Below are positions 49,468 to 52,515 of a stretch of 52,515 bases of DNA, in pieces. Position numbers and translations under genes: made by a program. The stretch is from Kutzneria sp. 744. GTDB lineage: Bacteria > Actinomycetota > Actinomycetes > Mycobacteriales > Pseudonocardiaceae. The stretch's first letter is position 1. Each line of letters begins with the position of its first letter. The stretch covers positions 2,424,546 to 2,477,060 of the forward strand of contig NZ_KK037166.1 of assembly GCF_000568255.1 (NCBI RefSeq). The letters run 5' to 3'. Below the pieces are notes generated by a model. That model saw only the letters and a program-made list of their open reading frames with translations. It searched no databases and had not been told where the DNA came from.

Positions 49468-50013
49468 TTATCGGGGCCAGGCTTTCGAGAGCAGGTCCCA
49501 GGTTTCGCCCAGGAGCTGGGGGATGGTGCGGGTCTGGCCGATGACGGGCATGAAGTTGGCGTCGCCGCCCCAGCGCGGCACGACGTGCTGGTGCAGGTGG
49601 GCGGCGATGCCGGCGCCGGCGATGGCGCCCTGGTTCATGCCGATGTTGAAGCCGTGCGGGGCCGAGACGCCGCGCACCACGCGCATCGCGGTCTGGGTGT
49701 ACTCTCCCAGCTCCACGGTCTCGGCCGCGTTCAGGTCCGTGTAGTCGGCGACGTGCCGGTACGGGACCACCATCAGATGCCCGGCGTTGTACGGGTACAG
49801 GTTCAGCACCGCGTACACCAGCTGCCCACGCGCCAGGATCAGCGCCTGCTCGTCGGGCAGGTTGACGATGGAGCAGAACGGGCAGCCCGCCGGCTCGTCG
49901 CCCTCGGGCTTGTTCTCGCCCCGGATGTAGGCCATCCGGTGCGGGGTCCACAGCCGCTGCAACGCGTCCGGGACCCCCACACCGTGCTGCTCGACCCGGT
50001 CCGGCGAGGTCAC
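49468..50013 (-). CDS. HIT domain protein
   Basis: A 181-residue histidine-triad hydrolase/phosphorylase, related to actinobacterial Ap4A phosphorylases. Its features are [16 protein letters not shown] at the N-terminus, the zinc-type [25 protein letters not shown], and the triad [10 protein letters not shown]. The GTG at 50013 overlaps the thrS stop (GTGA). The position between thrS and the phosphatidylinositol genes is conserved in actinobacteria. Confidence 0.93.
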   Translation of the reverse strand: MTSPDRVEQHGVGVPDALQRLWTPHRMAYIRGENKPEGDEPAGCPFCSIVNLPDEQALILARGQLVYAVLNLYPYNAGHLMVVPYRHVADYTDLNAAETVELGEYTQTAMRVVRGVSAPHGFNIGMNQGAIAGAGIAAHLHQHVVPRWGGDANFMPVIGQTRTIPQLLGETWDLLSKAWPR

Positions 50014-52070
50014 GCGGTGGCCACCGCGAAGGTCTCGGCGCTGGGCGAGGCGTTCTCGCGGCGCTCGATCCAGTTCACGATCGACTCCACCGCCTGCTCC
50101 ACCGACACGCCGTTGACCTGGCTGCCGTCGCGGAAGCGGAACGACACCGCGCCGCCCTCCACGTCCTTCTGGCCGGCGACCAGCATGAACGGCACCTTCT
50201 GCAACGTGTGGTTGCGGATCTTCTTCTGCATGCGGTCGTCGGAGGCGTCCACCTCGACCCGCACGCCCCTGGCCCGCAGCGCCTTGGTCACCTGCATCAG
50301 GTGCTCGACGTGCTCGTCGGCGATGGGGATGCCGACCGCCTGCACCGGGGCCAGCCAGGCCGGGAACGCGCCGGCGTAGTGCTCGGTCAGCACGCCGAAG
50401 AAGCGCTCGATGGAGCCGAACAGGGCGCGGTGGATCATGACCGGCCGCTGCCGGCTGCCGTCGCTGGAGGTGTACTCCAGCTCGAACCGCTCCGGCAGGT
50501 TGAAGTCCAGCTGGATGGTGGACATCTGCCAGGTGCGGCCCAGCGCGTCCTTGGCCTGCACGGAGATCTTCGGGCCGTAGAAGGCGGCGCCGCCCGGGTC
50601 CGGCACCAGCTGGAGGCCGGAGTCCTCGGCCGCCTCGCGCAGCGCCGCGGTGGCCTGCTCCCACACCTCGTCGGAGCCCACGTACTTCTCGTCGTTGCGG
50701 GTCGACAGCTCCAGGTAGAAGTCGTCGAGGCCGTAGTCGCGCAGCAGGCCCAGCACGAAGCCGAGCAGCGACTTCAGCTCCTCCTGCACCTGCTCCGGGG
50801 TGCAGAAGATGTGCGCGTCGTCCTGCGTCATGCCGCGCACCCGGGTCAGGCCGTGGATCACGCCGGACTTCTCGTACCGGTAGACCGTGCCGAACTCGAA
50901 CATGCGCAGCGGCAGCTCGCGGTAGGAGCGCCCGCGCGACCGGAAGATCAGGTCGTGGAACGGGCAGTTCATCGGCTTGAGGTAGTAGTCCTGGCCGGGC
51001 TTGCGCAGCGTGCCGTCCTCGGCGTATTCGGCGTCGAGGTGCATCGCCGGGTACATGCCGTCGCGGTACCAGTCGAGGTGGCCGGACGTCTCGAACAGCG
51101 CGCCCTTGGTGATGTGCGGCGAGTAGACGAACTCGTAGCCCTCTTCCTCGTGCCGGCGGCGCGAGTAGTCCTCCATGGCCCGGCGCACGATGCCGCCGCG
51201 CGGGTGGAAGACGGCCAGGCCGGAGCCGATCTCGTCGGGGAAGCTGAACAGGTCGAGCTCGGTGCCCAGGCGGCGGTGGTCGCGGCGCTCGGCCTCGGCC
51301 AGCAGCTCCAGGTGCGCCTCCAGGGCCTCCTGCGACTCCCACGCCGTGCCGTACACGCGCTGGAGCTGCGGGTTCTTCTCGCTGCCGCGCCAGTAGGCGG
51401 CGGCCGAGCGGGTCAGCTTGAACGCCGGGATGTGCTTGGTGGTGGGCACGTGCGGGCCACGGCACAGGTCGCCCCACACCCGGTCTCCGCTGCGCGGGTC
51501 GAGGTTGTCGTAGATGGTCAGCTCGCCGGCGCCGACCTCCATCACCTCGGTGGTGTCGACGTCGGACTTGATGTCGACGAGCTCCAGCTTGAACGGCTCC
51601 GCCTTGAGCTCGTCCTTGGCGGCGTCGACGGACTCGACCACGCGGCGGGAGAACCGCTGGGAGCCCTTGATGATCTGCTTCATGCGCTTCTCGAGGTCGG
51701 CCAGATCCTCGGGGGTGAACGGCTTGTCCACCTGGAAGTCGTAGTAGAAGCCGTCCTTGATGGGCGGGCCGATGCCCAGCTTGGCCTCTGGGAAGGCCTG
51801 CTGCACGGCCTGGGCCAGCACGTGCGCGGCGGAGTGCCGGATCACGCTGCGGCCGTCCTCGGTGTCGGCCGCGACGGCCTCCACCTCGACGTCGGCCTCC
51901 GGCGTCCAGGACAGGTCACGCAGCTTGCCGTCGACGTCCCGGACCACGACGATCGCGTCGGCGCCCTTGCCCGGCAGGCCCGCCTCGCGGACCGCCGTGC
52001 CCGCCGTCGTCCCGGCCGGCACCGTCACACGGGGTGCTGCTCCTGGGCCTGAGGGACGCGGCTGCGACAC
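50010..52070 (-). CDS. thrS: Threonyl-tRNA synthetase
   Basis: A class II aminoacyl-tRNA synthetase, 686 residues. It has an N-terminal TGS-like region ([13 protein letters not shown]), an editing domain with [11 protein letters not shown], the catalytic domain with the zinc Cys in [10 protein letters not shown], motif 2 ([20 protein letters not shown], then [17 protein letters not shown]) and motif 3 ([18 protein letters not shown]), and a C-terminal anticodon-binding domain. The start is GTG at 52070 with AAGGAG five bases upstream. It overlaps the end of the upstream PAP2-like gene by 46 bases. Confidence 0.97.
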   Translation of the reverse strand: MSQPRPSGPGAAPRVTVPAGTTAGTAVREAGLPGKGADAIVVVRDVDGKLRDLSWTPEADVEVEAVAADTEDGRSVIRHSAAHVLAQAVQQAFPEAKLGIGPPIKDGFYYDFQVDKPFTPEDLADLEKRMKQIIKGSQRFSRRVVESVDAAKDELKAEPFKLELVDIKSDVDTTEVMEVGAGELTIYDNLDPRSGDRVWGDLCRGPHVPTTKHIPAFKLTRSAAAYWRGSEKNPQLQRVYGTAWESQEALEAHLELLAEAERRDHRRLGTELDLFSFPDEIGSGLAVFHPRGGIVRRAMEDYSRRRHEEEGYEFVYSPHITKGALFETSGHLDWYRDGMYPAMHLDAEYAEDGTLRKPGQDYYLKPMNCPFHDLIFRSRGRSYRELPLRMFEFGTVYRYEKSGVIHGLTRVRGMTQDDAHIFCTPEQVQEELKSLLGFVLGLLRDYGLDDFYLELSTRNDEKYVGSDEVWEQATAALREAAEDSGLQLVPDPGGAAFYGPKISVQAKDALGRTWQMSTIQLDFNLPERFELEYTSSDGSRQRPVMIHRALFGSIERFFGVLTEHYAGAFPAWLAPVQAVGIPIADEHVEHLMQVTKALRARGVRVEVDASDDRMQKKIRNHTLQKVPFMLVAGQKDVEGGAVSFRFRDGSQVNGVSVEQAVESIVNWIERRENASPSAETFAVATA

Positions 52071-52515
52071 GATGACTCCTTCACACGGGATAACGGCCTG
52101 GTCGGCCCCTCATCGTATCCAGCGGACACCGGGGCGTTCGCCGTAGCCCTCGGCTGGGCGCACAGCGGCAGCGCGACGGCGGCCACGACGCCGGCGGTGA
52201 TCGCTCCCGTGGCGACGATCACCAGGTCGGTGACGCTGGTCAGGCTGACTACCCCATATCCGGCCAGCACGGCGGCGGCCGGCGCGCAGGTCGCCATCAG
52301 CGTCGCCCACCACACCGGCCGCACGTCCGAGAGCAGCACCGCGAAGGTCCCGCACAGCGCCAGTGCCCCGATCGTGTCGCTGAGCCGGTGCCAGCCCAGC
52401 TCCGTGGTCGTGGCGGCGACATAGGCCGTCAGCACCGCTCCGGCGACCAGGGCGATCGGCCGCACGTCCGGTGGCAGCACCAACAGCAGGGCCAGCACGA
52501 TCGCCGCGCACGCCG
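52025..52515 (-). CDS. PAP2-like membrane protein (partial, 5' end beyond the window)
   Basis: The C-terminal part (about 163 residues) of an integral membrane protein, open to the window edge. It has several membrane segments, and [18 protein letters not shown] resembles the last motif of PAP2-type phosphatases (H-x-x-SD). The first PAP2 motifs would lie outside the window, so the assignment is tentative. It reads into the start of thrS, ending in a polar tail of about 30 residues. Confidence 0.65.
   Translation of the reverse strand, partial: ACAAIVLALLLVLPPDVRPIALVAGAVLTAYVAATTTELGWHRLSDTIGALALCGTFAVLLSDVRPVWWATLMATCAPAAAVLAGYGVVSLTSVTDLVIVATGAITAGVVAAVALPLCAQPRATANAPVSAGYDEGPTRPLSRVKESSCRSRVPQAQEQHPV

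Noticed and set aside
50208-52052. A 614-codon plus-strand ORF opposite thrS
   Set aside because: It is an antisense shadow with composition like the others; thrS motifs are complete on the minus strand.

Overview
The window is high-GC chromosomal DNA of an actinobacterium. Codon use is strongly G/C at third positions, GTG starts are frequent, neighbouring genes often overlap by NTGA, and the gene order thrS-HIT-pgsA-patA-pimA...pdxS/pdxT-yebC-ruvCAB-yajC-secDF-apt-rel is the classic actinobacterial one. Gene style suggests the Pseudonocardiales or a close relative, but the genus cannot be fixed from the sequence alone.

Positions 1-19990 (minus strand) hold the start of a nonribosomal peptide synthetase (NRPS) operon: an mbtH gene, then a giant synthetase reading C-A-T-(E/C-like)-A-T-(E/C-like)-A-T-C-A-T, then a C-A-T protein, then a C-A-T-C... 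protein that leaves the window on the left. Pocket residues read by eye suggest Asp-like, Thr-like, unassigned, unassigned (mosaic), Asn, Asn. The modules are very similar to each other, with long near-identical stretches. The boundary between the first two synthetase ORFs is a frame break that lies exactly where sequence copied from module 1 meets a different linker. No thioesterase, tailoring, export or regulatory gene of the cluster is inside the window. Positions 19991-20591 hold no convincing gene.

Positions 20592-31946 (minus strand) are housekeeping: rel, apt, secF, secD, yajC, ruvB, ruvA, ruvC, a DUF4262 gene, yebC and pdxT. The ruvB gene is broken by a frame change and a patch of AT-richer DNA. 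Positions 31947-40886 are an accessory block separating pdxT from its partner pdxS: an amino-acid permease with a replaced 3' end, azlCD with a divergent XRE-cupin regulator, a VapBC-like toxin-antitoxin pair, ahcY preceded by an S-adenosylhomocysteine (SAH) riboswitch, a disrupted enoyl-CoA hydratase, a lactate permease and a maltokinase-cap-like protein. Positions 40834-52515 return to core genes: pdxS, an EF-G-like GTPase, a Nudix hydrolase, a small unknown gene, the phosphatidylinositol mannoside genes pimA/patA/pgsA, a marR-yceI divergent pair, a HIT protein, thrS, and the end of a PAP2-like membrane protein.

Structure beyond the genes: two families of long hairpin repeats (three copies with 20-22 bp stems and a conserved 21-nt loop; two copies with 22-bp stems and 13-nt loops) sit at the 3' ends of unrelated genes. 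Three AT-richer patches of about 190-260 bp replace parts of ruvB, the permease and the enoyl-CoA hydratase. The ahcY leader shows a riboswitch whose pseudoknot strand is also one arm of a terminator hairpin. No CRISPR array, rRNA, tRNA, complete transposase or prophage was seen.
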